From the NCBI GenBank assembly GCA_003326205.1, contig LWTK01000020.1:226623-290622 (forward strand): 64,000 nt of DNA, in the 5' to 3' direction. This document shows, piece after piece, positions 43,493 to 52,880 of this stretch (positions are counted from its first letter, which is position 1; each line of letters opens with the position of its first letter). The position numbers were made by a program, and so were the translations under genes. The notes under the pieces are model-generated. The model saw only the letters and a list, made by a program, of their open reading frames with translations, did no database searches and was not told the origin of the DNA. The stretch comes from Nostoc sp. ATCC 43529 (GTDB taxonomy: Bacteria; Cyanobacteriota; Cyanobacteriia; Cyanobacteriales; Nostocaceae).

Positions 43493-43679
43493 AAAGTATT
43501 ACTATTCCTGGCATTCAAGCTTTTAAAATGTCTTAACCTATGTGACTACGGCTATAAATCACGAACCTCAGATATTCAACGACAAAGCTCAGATATTCAA
43601 CGACAAACCTCAGAGGTTGAAAAGTTTTATTCTTATCTCTCCCATCTCCCCCTGCTTCCCCTACTCCCCAGTCCCCAAT

Positions 43680-46553
43680 ATGGTAATACACGGTCAAACT
43701 TACATAATTAATGGCAACGAACCAATTCTACTCAATGACCCTTCTAGGGTTTGGGTAGTTCAGTCTGGCTCTATGGTTTTGTTTGCCGTCAAAGTTGAAA
43801 ATGGCGTTATTGAAGGAACTCGCCGTTATTTATGCAGTATTAATCAAAATGAAGCTCTTTTTGGAACTGCTAATCAACGAGATCAAATTTTAGCAGTTCC
43901 CATTGGGGAAGCTAAGCTACTACATTTACATCGAGAATGTTTTCAAGAATTAGTAGTTAATGCAGATGCAAGGTTGTTTACTTGGCTAGAAACTTGGTTG
44001 TTGCACCTTGGTGGGATATTCTCTCAAGTTACAATGCCAAAAATTCAGGTGAAGGCTTCTGAAGAAGCACGATTTTCGTTAAACAATGGTCAGACTTTCC
44101 AGCCAGAAGCAGGTGTCACTTGTTGGGTAAAGCTTCAACAGGGAACTGTGCGTTTTCTGGGGTTTGAGGAAGTCACCTGCACCACAAGCACTGCAACTTT
44201 TCCTCTCACTGAGAAAATGTGGTTGTCAGCTGTGGAGGGAGTTCAACTTACAACTAACGCTACTGGGGAATTTCAACCAGATATACTACTGGCTGGTTTA
44301 TCTCAATTGCATACTCAACTCTTGCAATGCATCAATATTATAGATGAACAAGAAGCACAAGCAGAAATAATCCGGTTGGGCGATCGCCAACGCTTAAATC
44401 GTCAAGTTACGGCGGAGGCTTTAGGCGAACTAGCATCAACTTTGAATTCCCAAGACGGGGATTTTTTCAATGAAGGTACTCCTTTGTTGGTGGCGGCTGG
44501 TGCGGTAGGTAGAGCGATGGGTATAAAAATTCGTCCCCCTTCTGGTTCGGAAAACTTGAAGCGGCTCAAGGAACCTTTGTCAGCAATTGTTCGCGCTTCC
44601 CGAATTCGGATGCGGCGGGTGTTGTTGCGAGGTAATTGGTGGGAAAAGGATTGCGGTTCTTTAGTAGCTTACACCCAAGACAATCGCCCAGTGGCGCTAC
44701 TTTCTATTTCAGCAACTCGTTATCAAATGTTTGACCCGGTTGAAGGCACCCGCGTGAAAGTGGATGAACATATAGCTGCAACTCTGGCTCCTGTTGCTTA
44801 TATGTTTTACCGCTCTTTGCCAGATAAAGCACTCCAAGCTGTTGATATAGTTAAGTTTGCACTGCAAGGACGCAGCCAGGAATTATTAGTAATTGTATTT
44901 AGTGGCATTGCGGTGACGCTGTTGGGAATGATTACGCCTTATGCCACGTCAATTATTATAGACAATGCAATTCCCGATAGCGATCGCTCTTTATTATTAC
45001 AAATCGGATTGGGTTTACTGGTTGCAGCTTTGGGTACAGCTTTATTTGGGCTAGCACAGGGGTTTGCTTTGTTGCGAATGGAATCGACTTCCGATGCTTC
45101 CACCCAGGCTGGTGTTTGGGATCGGTTGCTGAATTTGCCTGTGTCATTTTTTCGACAATACACAACTGGGGATTTGCTTTCTCGCATTTCATCGGTGAGT
45201 ACAATTCGTCGCCAACTCAGTGGCAGAACTTTAATTAACCTGATTACCAGTTTGTTTGCGCTGTTTTACTTGGGACAGTTATTTTATTACAACTACACAT
45301 TAGCGTTGATTGCTGTTGCAGGGTCGATTGTGGCCATCGCCTTCACCACGCTTTGTGGTATGCTGCTGGTGTCTAAGGTGCGTCCACTCCTGGAAATCCG
45401 GGGTCGGATTTTTGGACAGACAGTGCAGTTAATCAATGGTATTTCTAAACTGCATATTGCCGGGGCACAAGAAGGCGCTTTTGCTGCTTGGAGTAAAGAC
45501 TACACTCGCCAAATCAAGTTGGAACTGAGTACGCAACGTGTGGAAGATGCCGTTGTCCTGTTCAATACACTCATGCCTATACTCAGTTCTGGAATACTCT
45601 TCTGGTTCACAATTAAACTGCTGGAAGCTCCTCAAACTTCAGAAAAAATCGAATTATCTCTTGGCACTTTTCTGGCTTTCAACACAGCTTTTGGCAACTT
45701 TACCAGAGGTGCCACCAACCTGAGCAATACAGTTACAGAAATTTTGCAAGTCATTCCCCAATGGGAACGCACACAGCCAATTTTGGCAACCATCCCAGAG
45801 GTAGACCTGTCCAAAGCCGATCCTGGTAGACTTATTGGTAAAATTACTGTAGACCATGTAACATTCTCTTATCGTCATGATGGGCTTTTAACGTTGGATG
45901 ATATAAATATCTCTGCGGAACCCGGAGAATTTATTGCTTTGGTGGGTGCTTCTGGCAGTGGTAAATCAACATTACTGCGATTACTACTGGGATTTGAGAC
46001 ACCGCGATCGGGTAGTATTTACTACGATGGTCAAGATTTGTCAGGTTTGGATGTGGATGCAGTACGCCGACAATTGGGTGTGGTTTTACAAAACGGTAAG
46101 CTCAGTTCCACTTCCATTTTTGAGAATATTGCAGGTGGCGCACAAATGACTTTAGATGAAGCTTGGGAAGCGGCGCGGATGTCTGGGTTTGCTGACGATA
46201 TCACCGCCATGCCTATGCAAATGCATACTGTAATCACTGAAGGGGGTACTAATCTTTCCGGAGGACAACGCCAAAGATTGTTGATTGCTCGTGCTTTGGC
46301 GTTAAAACCCCGGATTTTATTTTTTGATGAAGCTACTAGTGCCTTGGATAATAAAACCCAAGCCATTGTGAGTGAAAGTTTAGATAAATTACAGGTTACC
46401 AGAATAGCGATCGCTCACCGACTTAGCACTATCCGTAACGCTCACCGAATCTATGTACTGCAAACAGGCCGGGTTGTACAACAGGGAACTTTCGATCAGT
46501 TGGTAGCGATGAACGGATTGTTTTCTCAGTTAATGGCTCGACAAATGGTATAG
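43680..46553 (+). CDS. NHLM-type ABC exporter with N-terminal sensor-like region
   Basis: Second exporter of the NHLM system, 957 residues. I place the start at the ATG at 43680 (MVIHGQTYIINGNEPIL), because the preceding open frame (from GTG 43542) reads as repeated sequence. Residues about 1-420 form beta-rich regions (including cyclic-nucleotide-binding-like NEPILLNDPSRVWVVQSGSM in parts) and a degenerate peptidase-like region without the catalytic Cys. Membrane helices lie at about 430-680. The ATPase shows Walker A GASGSGKST, signature LSGGQRQR, Walker B ILFFDEATSALD and AHRLST. It is thought to pair with the C39 exporter. Confidence 0.9.
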   Translation: MVIHGQTYIINGNEPILLNDPSRVWVVQSGSMVLFAVKVENGVIEGTRRYLCSINQNEALFGTANQRDQILAVPIGEAKLLHLHRECFQELVVNADARLFTWLETWLLHLGGIFSQVTMPKIQVKASEEARFSLNNGQTFQPEAGVTCWVKLQQGTVRFLGFEEVTCTTSTATFPLTEKMWLSAVEGVQLTTNATGEFQPDILLAGLSQLHTQLLQCINIIDEQEAQAEIIRLGDRQRLNRQVTAEALGELASTLNSQDGDFFNEGTPLLVAAGAVGRAMGIKIRPPSGSENLKRLKEPLSAIVRASRIRMRRVLLRGNWWEKDCGSLVAYTQDNRPVALLSISATRYQMFDPVEGTRVKVDEHIAATLAPVAYMFYRSLPDKALQAVDIVKFALQGRSQELLVIVFSGIAVTLLGMITPYATSIIIDNAIPDSDRSLLLQIGLGLLVAALGTALFGLAQGFALLRMESTSDASTQAGVWDRLLNLPVSFFRQYTTGDLLSRISSVSTIRRQLSGRTLINLITSLFALFYLGQLFYYNYTLALIAVAGSIVAIAFTTLCGMLLVSKVRPLLEIRGRIFGQTVQLINGISKLHIAGAQEGAFAAWSKDYTRQIKLELSTQRVEDAVVLFNTLMPILSSGILFWFTIKLLEAPQTSEKIELSLGTFLAFNTAFGNFTRGATNLSNTVTEILQVIPQWERTQPILATIPEVDLSKADPGRLIGKITVDHVTFSYRHDGLLTLDDINISAEPGEFIALVGASGSGKSTLLRLLLGFETPRSGSIYYDGQDLSGLDVDAVRRQLGVVLQNGKLSSTSIFENIAGGAQMTLDEAWEAARMSGFADDITAMPMQMHTVITEGGTNLSGGQRQRLLIARALALKPRILFFDEATSALDNKTQAIVSESLDKLQVTRIAIAHRLSTIRNAHRIYVLQTGRVVQQGTFDQLVAMNGLFSQLMARQMV

Positions 46554-46563
46554 GGAATCACAA

Positions 46564-48153
46564 ATGAATAAGTCTGTTTTTCGGTTAGAAGTTAGAAATA
46601 TTAGTAAATCCTATTCTGGTTGTGTGGCAAATCATCAGGTAAACTTAGCAATTCAGCCGGGAGAAATTCGTGGGCTTTTGGGGGAAAATGGTGCAGGTAA
46701 GAGTACTTTAATGAAAATTATCTATGGGTTAGTGCGTCCCGATGCTGGCGAAATTTTTTGGGAAGGGCGACAGGTTAATATTAATAGTCCAGAATCAGCG
46801 ATATCTCTGTTAATTGGAATGGTATTTCAGCACTTTAATTTATTTGAAACGCTGACGGTTACAGAAAATATTGCTCTGACGCTGCCTCGTAGTGAAAAAT
46901 GGGATTTATCGCGAGTAGCTAAAAGAATTATCACTCTCTCAGCAGTATACGAACTAAATATAGACTGCGATCGCCCTGTTCATACTCTTTGTGTTGGTGA
47001 AAAACAGCGCCTAGAAATTCTCCGGTGTTTATACCACCGTGCAAAATTGCTGATTTTGGATGAACCAACAGCGGTTCTCACTCCTCAAGAAACAGAAAAA
47101 CTCTTCGCTACTTTAAGGCAAATCGCCTCTGATGGTTGCAGTATTTTATTCAGCAGTCACAAGTTATTAGAGGTGCAATCTCTGTGCAGCCATGCGACAG
47201 TCCTGCGTCAAGGCCAAGTCGTTGCCAATTGTAACCCCAAAGCAGAAACACCAGCGAATCTAGTCAGGATGATGATTGGTGCTGATATGCAAAAGGCTGG
47301 AGACTCGGAAGATAGCGAGAAAGAAGAATTATTTTCTGCCTCATCTTCTGATGTCCATTTAATAGATAGTAAAAAACGCAAACAGCAACCACCAGGGCCA
47401 GTTTGCTTGCTAGTTAAGGATTTACATCTTAAACCCCAAAATCCTTACGGTACAACCTTGCACAACATTAATCTGGAAATTCACACTGGTGAAATCGTTG
47501 GTATTGCCGGAGTAGCAGGGAACGGACAGACACAATTACTATCAGCTTTGAGTGGTGAAATCATCTCTCCTCAGGCAGAAATGATTATGCTAGGTGAAAT
47601 GCCCATAGGCAAAAGTAATGTTACTCAACGTCGCCGTTTGGGATTGGGATATGTTCCAGAAGAACGTTTAGAAAAAAGTGTAGTGCCGAGTTTAAGTTTA
47701 CTAGAAAATGCTTTGTTGACAGCCCACGGGCAAGGGTTATTACGTCGGGGGATGATTCGCTTTGGCAAGTTAAAAACCTGGACTCAACGAATTTGTGATG
47801 CTTTCAATGTCAATCCACCAGGCGTAAATTCCGTTGCTGCGAATTTATCGGGGGGTAACTTGCAAAAGTTTATCATGGGGCGGGAGATATCCCAAAATCC
47901 AGCAGTATTGATTGCAGCGCATCCAAGTTGGGGCACAGATGCGATCGCCACTGCTAAAATTCATGAAGCATTGATTGAAATGCGAGATACGAGTGCAGCA
48001 GTGCTAGTAATTTCTGAGGATTTGGATGAATTGTTTGCATTGTGCGATCGCATTGGTGCAATCTATAAAGGACAAGTTTCTCCTCTCAAGCCAATTGCAC
48101 ATACTAACCGCGATGAAATTGGTAGTTGGATGGGAGGAGTTGGCTTTAATTGA
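46564..48153 (+). CDS. Double-ATPase subunit of a BMP-type (nucleoside/sugar) ABC importer
   Basis: A 529-residue protein with two fused ATPase domains, as in RbsA/YufO-type importers. The first has Walker A GENGAGKSTLM, signature-like VGEKQRLEIL and Walker B LLILDEPTAVLTPQE. The second has the usual altered loop GVAGNGQTQLL, signature LSGGNLQKFIMGR and a degenerate Walker B LIAAHPSWGTD. ATP hydrolysis should reside mainly in the first. It starts ten bases after the second NHLM exporter, so it may be co-transcribed with it by chance. Its likely substrate-binding partner is the lipoprotein at 29313-30470. Confidence 0.92.
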   Translation: MNKSVFRLEVRNISKSYSGCVANHQVNLAIQPGEIRGLLGENGAGKSTLMKIIYGLVRPDAGEIFWEGRQVNINSPESAISLLIGMVFQHFNLFETLTVTENIALTLPRSEKWDLSRVAKRIITLSAVYELNIDCDRPVHTLCVGEKQRLEILRCLYHRAKLLILDEPTAVLTPQETEKLFATLRQIASDGCSILFSSHKLLEVQSLCSHATVLRQGQVVANCNPKAETPANLVRMMIGADMQKAGDSEDSEKEELFSASSSDVHLIDSKKRKQQPPGPVCLLVKDLHLKPQNPYGTTLHNINLEIHTGEIVGIAGVAGNGQTQLLSALSGEIISPQAEMIMLGEMPIGKSNVTQRRRLGLGYVPEERLEKSVVPSLSLLENALLTAHGQGLLRRGMIRFGKLKTWTQRICDAFNVNPPGVNSVAANLSGGNLQKFIMGREISQNPAVLIAAHPSWGTDAIATAKIHEALIEMRDTSAAVLVISEDLDELFALCDRIGAIYKGQVSPLKPIAHTNRDEIGSWMGGVGFN

Positions 48154-48159
48154 GAATAA

Positions 48160-48222
48160 AGAAGGCTGGAGGCAGAAGGCTGGAGGCTGGAGGCTGGAGG
48201 CTGGAGGCTGGAGGCTGGAGGA
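48160..48222. repeat. aggctgg heptamer array (STRR)
   Basis: About seven copies of aggctgg just past the stop of the ABC ATPase gene. Same class as the arrays at 23.9, 43.4 and 55.0 kb. Confidence 0.85.
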
Positions 48223-48284
48223 AAAAGCTTTTCAAGCAACTTTACTTTTCGTTATATATTTTGGTTTTTTTTGCACCATGTTAC

Positions 48285-49067
48285 TTAACTCGAAGCACTC
48301 GTATAAAACCGCAACGCAAACCGCCAAAACCAAGTAGAAACAAAAAATAATACCAGTGCCAATCCTCCTGCACCTATCAACCAGGTTATTTCACCTCGAC
48401 CTAGCATCGCTTGGGCTGGTATTGTTGTTAAAAAACTGACTGGTACTACAAAGGTGAAGAAAAAGCGGTAAACAGTAGGAAAAGCTGTGATTGGATATTT
48501 TCCTGCTTCTAATAAACTACGCAATACTTCAGTAACATTGTATATTTTCACGAACCAAATAGTCATTGACCCAAGTATAAACCACAAGCTATATAGAATT
48601 ACCAAGCCCAACGACAACGGCACTACACTGAGTAAATATTTATCTATTCCTATACTCAGGCGTTGACCTGCGTAGCCAATGATGATGCACCCAAAAATTA
48701 AATCTGGTACTCCCCAAGGTGAAATTGTGTGGGTGGAAAGCCAAAATTGACTGCGAATAGGTTTCAATAATATAAAGTCAAGAGTGCCTTCTTGCACATG
48801 GTGGACAATGCGATTTAAGTTCGGCGCGAGAAAAGTAGCGGAAAACCCTTGCAATAAAGTAAAAATTCCTAGAACTACTAAAGCTGCTTCCCATGACCAG
48901 CCAGCAAAAGTGTAGCCAGTGCGGTAAAACAGGAACAGTCCAAAGAGGTTACCGACAAGATTTCCCACGCTGCTGAGGGTAGCTATGACAAAATTGATGC
49001 GATACTCTAACTCGGATGCGATCGCTGCGCTCCAAAATAATCTTAGTACTTTCAGATATCTTTGCAT
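48285..49067 (-). CDS. ABC-2 family membrane permease
   Basis: A 260-residue integral membrane protein when started at the ATG at 49067 (MQRYLKVLRLFWSAA); an ATG at 49106 is in frame but adds an unconvincing leader. Six hydrophobic segments are visible, including LVGNLFGLFLFY, ALVVLGIFTLLQGFSATFL, LIFGCIIIGYAG, LSLGLVILYSLWFILGS and LIGAGGLALVLFFVSTWFW. The pattern VQEGTLDFILLKPI is typical of the DUF990/ABC-2 type permeases that work with a separate ATPase and a partner permease. Neither partner is adjacent on this strand. Its gene is convergent with the ABC ATPase. Confidence 0.85.
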   Translation of the reverse strand: MQRYLKVLRLFWSAAIASELEYRINFVIATLSSVGNLVGNLFGLFLFYRTGYTFAGWSWEAALVVLGIFTLLQGFSATFLAPNLNRIVHHVQEGTLDFILLKPIRSQFWLSTHTISPWGVPDLIFGCIIIGYAGQRLSIGIDKYLLSVVPLSLGLVILYSLWFILGSMTIWFVKIYNVTEVLRSLLEAGKYPITAFPTVYRFFFTFVVPVSFLTTIPAQAMLGRGEITWLIGAGGLALVLFFVSTWFWRFALRFYTSASS

Positions 49068-49221
49068 TTTGCACCCCTGAGGTGATATTGACTTTAAAAA
49101 TAACAAAAGAACTTTACATAAATTTAATATTACTTTTTATTCAATAAAATTGCACAACGTTAAGATGTTCTGGATATATGTATTCAAAGCTGAGAAATTT
49201 AGGATTAATTTTCGGTGAATC

Positions 49222-49845
49222 ATGGCTAAACTATCTAACGAATTGCAACGCTATTTTTTTGAAGAAGAACGACCTGCAACTGTAACTTTGGCAGATATCC
49301 TCCTATTAGCAAAAGAAAGAATTTTTGGATTTTTGCTAGTTATTTTGTCTTTACCTTCGGCATTACCAGTTCCAGCACCAGGATACTCGACTCCTTTTGG
49401 GATTTTAATTTTTTTACTCGCGATACAGCTGATTGCTGGTGCTAAAACACCCTGGCTACCTAAGAAAATGATGAATCATGCCATCAAACTAGAAACAGTT
49501 CAGGGTTTTTTGAAAGCAGGGATTCCTTGGTTAAAAAGGATTGAAGCGATCGCTCGTCCTCGTTTGAGCTATATTTGTACTACTTTACCTGGTAGAGTCA
49601 CCATTGGTAGTGCGATCGCTTTAATGGCAATTTCGATGATGATTCCAATTCCCGGAACTAATACCCTACCAGCAATGGGAATTTTCGTCACTAGTTTTGG
49701 CTTAACAGAAGATGATGGTGCTATTAGCCTCGGTGGTTTAGTTATGTGTTTGATGGGGGCAATTTTAACTACTTCAATTCTGTTAGCATTGATTTGGGGT
49801 GGTTCCAGTCTACTTGATATCATCAAAGGTTGGCTGGGTCGTTAA
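49222..49845 (+). CDS. ExoD-family membrane protein
   Basis: A 207-residue protein of the exopolysaccharide synthesis ExoD type, named from Rhizobium. N-terminal motif TLADILLLAKERIFGFLLVILSLPSALPVPAPGYSTPFG (quoted in parts: LADILLL, SLPSALPVPAPGYSTP) and the later GSAIALMAISMMIPIPGTNTLPAMG (in parts: IPIPGTNTLPAMG) are hallmarks. Hydrophobic segments lie at about 35-50, 60-75, 130-150 and 165-195. Its biochemical role is unknown. No exopolysaccharide genes lie next to it. Confidence 0.92.
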   Translation: MAKLSNELQRYFFEEERPATVTLADILLLAKERIFGFLLVILSLPSALPVPAPGYSTPFGILIFLLAIQLIAGAKTPWLPKKMMNHAIKLETVQGFLKAGIPWLKRIEAIARPRLSYICTTLPGRVTIGSAIALMAISMMIPIPGTNTLPAMGIFVTSFGLTEDDGAISLGGLVMCLMGAILTTSILLALIWGGSSLLDIIKGWLGR

Positions 49846-49978
49846 AGAAAAATTCAAGAGTCAACATAATTCATAATTGATAATTAATAATTCATAATTG
49901 CAATTAGTGGGCGCATTACCCCGTACACTAATTGTTTTGCACGCTCATTAAAAATTTAGTGGGGACATCAAGCCATTT

Positions 49979-50083
49979 ATAGCGGTTTTCAATTGAATGG
50001 AATACACCTATGAAAATCAAATCATTGTAGGGGCGCCAAGCTTAGCGCCCCTACTGTAGTCTATTCAACTGCAAATTGCTATA
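49979..50083. repeat. Composite inverted repeat (MITE-like)
   Basis: Outer arms atagcggttttcaattgaat and attcaactgcaaattgctat match at most positions. An inner palindrome gtaggggcgc...gcgcccctac lies at about 50027-50055. The surrounding 348-bp spacer also has many attcataatt words. No gene here. Confidence 0.6.
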
Positions 50084-50193
50084 ATTATGAATTATGAATG
50101 ATGAATTAATAATTATTCGGTCAGGAGTTAGAAGTTAGAAATCACAATTAAATTATAAAGTAGTTTGGGTTTTTAGACTAGTGGCAAGATTTT

Positions 50194-50592
50194 ATGGTTT
50201 CCTTAAACATTAATCTCTATCTATTTCTAAAAAACCCAATTTTTTTCGTAATTGCTAAACTTTTTATTGTCGTTATAAACTGGTACTGGAAAAACACCAA
50301 AATCTACACTTTGGCTTTACCGTTTACCATCTGGTATAAAATTTTCTTTGGCTCGGTGCAAGTATTAGGAATACTAGCGCCATTATTAGTAATGTTATTG
50401 TGGGGTGTATGGTGGAGCGATGTCTACGACGGGCTACGTCTACGCACTGTTTTAGCTGTATTTAGTTCGTATTTTATCGCATTAGGGTTACAAATCATTA
50501 CCGAGAGGGTTGCCTACAAAGACTTGCAAAATGTAATGTGGGCGATGGTTCCATATATATACTTACCGTACCGTTTCTGCCAGTTATATTAG
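50194..50592 (+). CDS. Small hypothetical membrane protein
   Basis: A 132-residue protein, not recognised. Hydrophobic segments lie at about 15-30 (FFVIAKLFIVVI), 55-72 (VLGILAPLLVMLLWG) and 84-100 (VLAVFSSYFIALGL). A short loop WWSDVYDGLRLR sits between the last two, and the end AMVPYIYLPYRFCQLY is aromatic. The pattern VYDGLRLRT...RVAYKDLQNVMWA resembles the C-terminal membrane part of some larger cyanobacterial transport or glycosyltransferase-type proteins, so this may be a fragment of a longer ancestor. Confidence 0.45.
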   Translation: MVSLNINLYLFLKNPIFFVIAKLFIVVINWYWKNTKIYTLALPFTIWYKIFFGSVQVLGILAPLLVMLLWGVWWSDVYDGLRLRTVLAVFSSYFIALGLQIITERVAYKDLQNVMWAMVPYIYLPYRFCQLY

Positions 50593-50822
50593 AGTTTAAC
50601 AATTTTAGATTCTGAAAGTAACTCACTGTCAATGTGATATTTATTAATTTTTCAATTGGTGCAGTGGATTGTCAATTACCCTATAAATGTATCACCATTG
50701 CCTTGGCTGTTTCCCTGGGAAGTCGAACAAGAATAGATGGGGAGAATAATAACTCCTCACTCACCAGTCAACAGTCAACACTTCCTGTTTGCCCAATGCC
50801 CTATTCTTCTGGACGTTAGAGT

Positions 50823-52547
50823 TTGAAAAAGCGTTATAATTATTGGCTACTGCTACCTTATATCCGACCCCAGTGGCGAACCATCACTAAGGGATTTATT
50901 GGCATTTTCGGATATGTTCTGGCGACATTAGTGTTAATCAATCTTGCCGGGAAATTGGCAATTCCCTTCGGACAAGGTAACGTAGTAGCGATCGTCCAAA
51001 TAACTGGAATTTGTGCCTTAATCTTTCTTGTGAGATCCTTGTTCCAGTCTATACAAGATATGTACATGGCGAAAGCTGCTTTAAAAGTTGCTTTTCATCT
51101 CCGTCAACAATTATACTCACATCTTCAGAAGCTAAATCTCAGCTATTTTGAAACGACAAAAGCAGGTGATTTATCTTACCGCCTCACTGATGATGTTGAC
51201 CGAGTTGGTGAACTGGTAAATAAAATATTTCACGAGTTTATTCCCTGGATTTTGCAGTTGGTGGCAATTCCGATTTACATGATTTATTTGAATTGGCAAT
51301 TGACACTAGTAGCGGTGATAGTTGCACCACTAATTGCTATTTTTATCAGCTGGTTTGGCAAACACTTAGGCAATTATTCTGTCAAAAGTCACAATCGGGT
51401 GTCGGGTTTATCTGCTATTATCTCGGAAGTTTTTAACGGTATCCGTTTGGTACAAGCTTTTGCGGCAGAAAATTACGAAATTGCCCGTTTTGGTTCGGAA
51501 GCAGAACGCAGTCTAAAAGCAAAATATTCAGCCCAACGCTTAAAAGCAATGAAAATTCCCATTGTGGGATTTTTAGAAACCTCAATTGTCTTATCTTTAT
51601 TGATAGTGGGGGCGTGGCAAATTTCCCAAGACAATTTGACAATAGCTAATTTTTTTAGTTATCTAGCAGCTGGGGCACTGTTAATCGATCCCATCAGTCA
51701 AATTACTAAAAACTACAATAAATTTCAGCAGTTTCAAGCATCTATTGACCGGGTTTTTGAGTTGATGGCAATTCAACCAACAGCGATGGAAAAGCCAAAT
51801 GCGATCGCTTTACCTCCAGTCAAAGGGCAAGTAGAATATCGTCATGTTTCTTTTGGCTATCAACCAGGCGAACGTGTATTAAAGGATATCAGTTTTTTGG
51901 TATCGCCAGGTGAAGCGATCGCCATTGTGAGTACTTCTGCTGCTAGTAAAACGACATTTGTAAATCTCTTGCCCCGTTTTTACGATCCCCAAGTTGGTCA
52001 AATCTTAATTGACGGTATTGATATTCGGGATATCAAGTTACATAGTCTGCGGCGAAAAATTGGCATTGTTCCCCAACAAACCATCATTTTTTCTGGAACA
52101 ATTGCCCAGAATATCGCTTTCGGGCAAGACTTTTTTGATATGCAAGAAGTAACAGCAGCAGCCAAAATTGCTAACATTCATGAATTTATTAGCGAATTAC
52201 CAGAAGGTTATCGTACTTGGGTGGGCAAAGATGGGGTAAATTTATCACTAGGGCAAAGACAAAGAATTGCCATCGCTCGTGCTGTTCACCTCAACCCGCA
52301 AATTTTGATTCTCCATGAACCCACATCTGCATTAGATTCCGAGTCAGAAGCTTTGGTGCAGGAAGCCTTAGAAAGGCTGATGGAAAACCGGACTGTGTTT
52401 ATTATTGCCCATCGTTTCTCAACAGTTAAAAGGTGCGATCGTATTTTAGTTCTCGAACAAGGAAAAATTATCGAATCAGGAACTCATGAAGAATTATTAG
52501 CCATAAAGGGTCGCTATGCCCAATTTTATGGCCAAGAATTTAGTTAA
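50823..52547 (+). CDS. MsbA-like ABC exporter with altered ATPase motifs
   Basis: A 574-residue half-exporter with six membrane helices (about 15-310) and a C-terminal ATPase. It starts at TTG. The ATPase deviates at key points. Walker A, expected GxxGxGK(S/T), reads STSAASKT (370-377): all three glycines are lost while Lys and Thr remain. The signature reads LSLGQRQR instead of LSGGQ. Walker B reads ILILHEPTSALD, with His in place of Asp but the catalytic Glu kept. The H-loop (AHRFST) and Q-loop (PQQTII) are intact. It may be a poorly active or partner-dependent exporter. Substrate unknown. Confidence 0.9.
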   Translation: MKKRYNYWLLLPYIRPQWRTITKGFIGIFGYVLATLVLINLAGKLAIPFGQGNVVAIVQITGICALIFLVRSLFQSIQDMYMAKAALKVAFHLRQQLYSHLQKLNLSYFETTKAGDLSYRLTDDVDRVGELVNKIFHEFIPWILQLVAIPIYMIYLNWQLTLVAVIVAPLIAIFISWFGKHLGNYSVKSHNRVSGLSAIISEVFNGIRLVQAFAAENYEIARFGSEAERSLKAKYSAQRLKAMKIPIVGFLETSIVLSLLIVGAWQISQDNLTIANFFSYLAAGALLIDPISQITKNYNKFQQFQASIDRVFELMAIQPTAMEKPNAIALPPVKGQVEYRHVSFGYQPGERVLKDISFLVSPGEAIAIVSTSAASKTTFVNLLPRFYDPQVGQILIDGIDIRDIKLHSLRRKIGIVPQQTIIFSGTIAQNIAFGQDFFDMQEVTAAAKIANIHEFISELPEGYRTWVGKDGVNLSLGQRQRIAIARAVHLNPQILILHEPTSALDSESEALVQEALERLMENRTVFIIAHRFSTVKRCDRILVLEQGKIIESGTHEELLAIKGRYAQFYGQEFS

Positions 52548-52617
52548 GCTACGGAAAACGTTCTGAAATAAATCATCAGACAGATAAATCTGCGTTACTT
52601 GCCTTAATTTATCTATA

Positions 52618-52761
52618 ACGTGAATTTGATGTACAGGATTTTGACCTCACCCCCAGCCCCTCTCCTTGAAGGAGAGGGGAGCAAAAAGACTAATTTTTCG
52701 TTACTCCTCCCTCTCCTACTAGGAAAGGGAGGCTGGGTGGGTTTGTCTTGTCGAATTCACG
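52618..52761 (+). mobile_element. MITE copy 1 with target-site duplication
   Basis: About 144 bp with ends acgtgaatt and aattcacg(t), flanked by the direct repeat ttatctata (52609-52617 and 52762-52770). The inside has two hairpins built on ctctcctt-aaggagag and ccctctcc-type runs. The same element occurs in reverse at 61867-62010. It encodes no protein and sits in the spacer between the ABC exporter and selO. Confidence 0.8.
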
Positions 52762-52792
52762 TTATCTATACAATTTAGTTCATAATTATTTG

Positions 52793-52819
52793 TAGAGACG
52801 TTGCATTGCAACGTCTCTG
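52793..52819. terminator. Palindrome after selO (agagacgttgca type)
   Basis: agagacgttgcattgcaacgtctct is a near-perfect palindrome of about 12-bp arms. It is 60 bp past the selO stop and could end that transcript or belong to the interspersed tagagacg family. Confidence 0.55.
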
Positions 52820-52880
52820 ATGAGATTATTAGCGCTGTCGAAACAGTTATCTAGCTATGAAGAAAATAACTGTGATTTAA

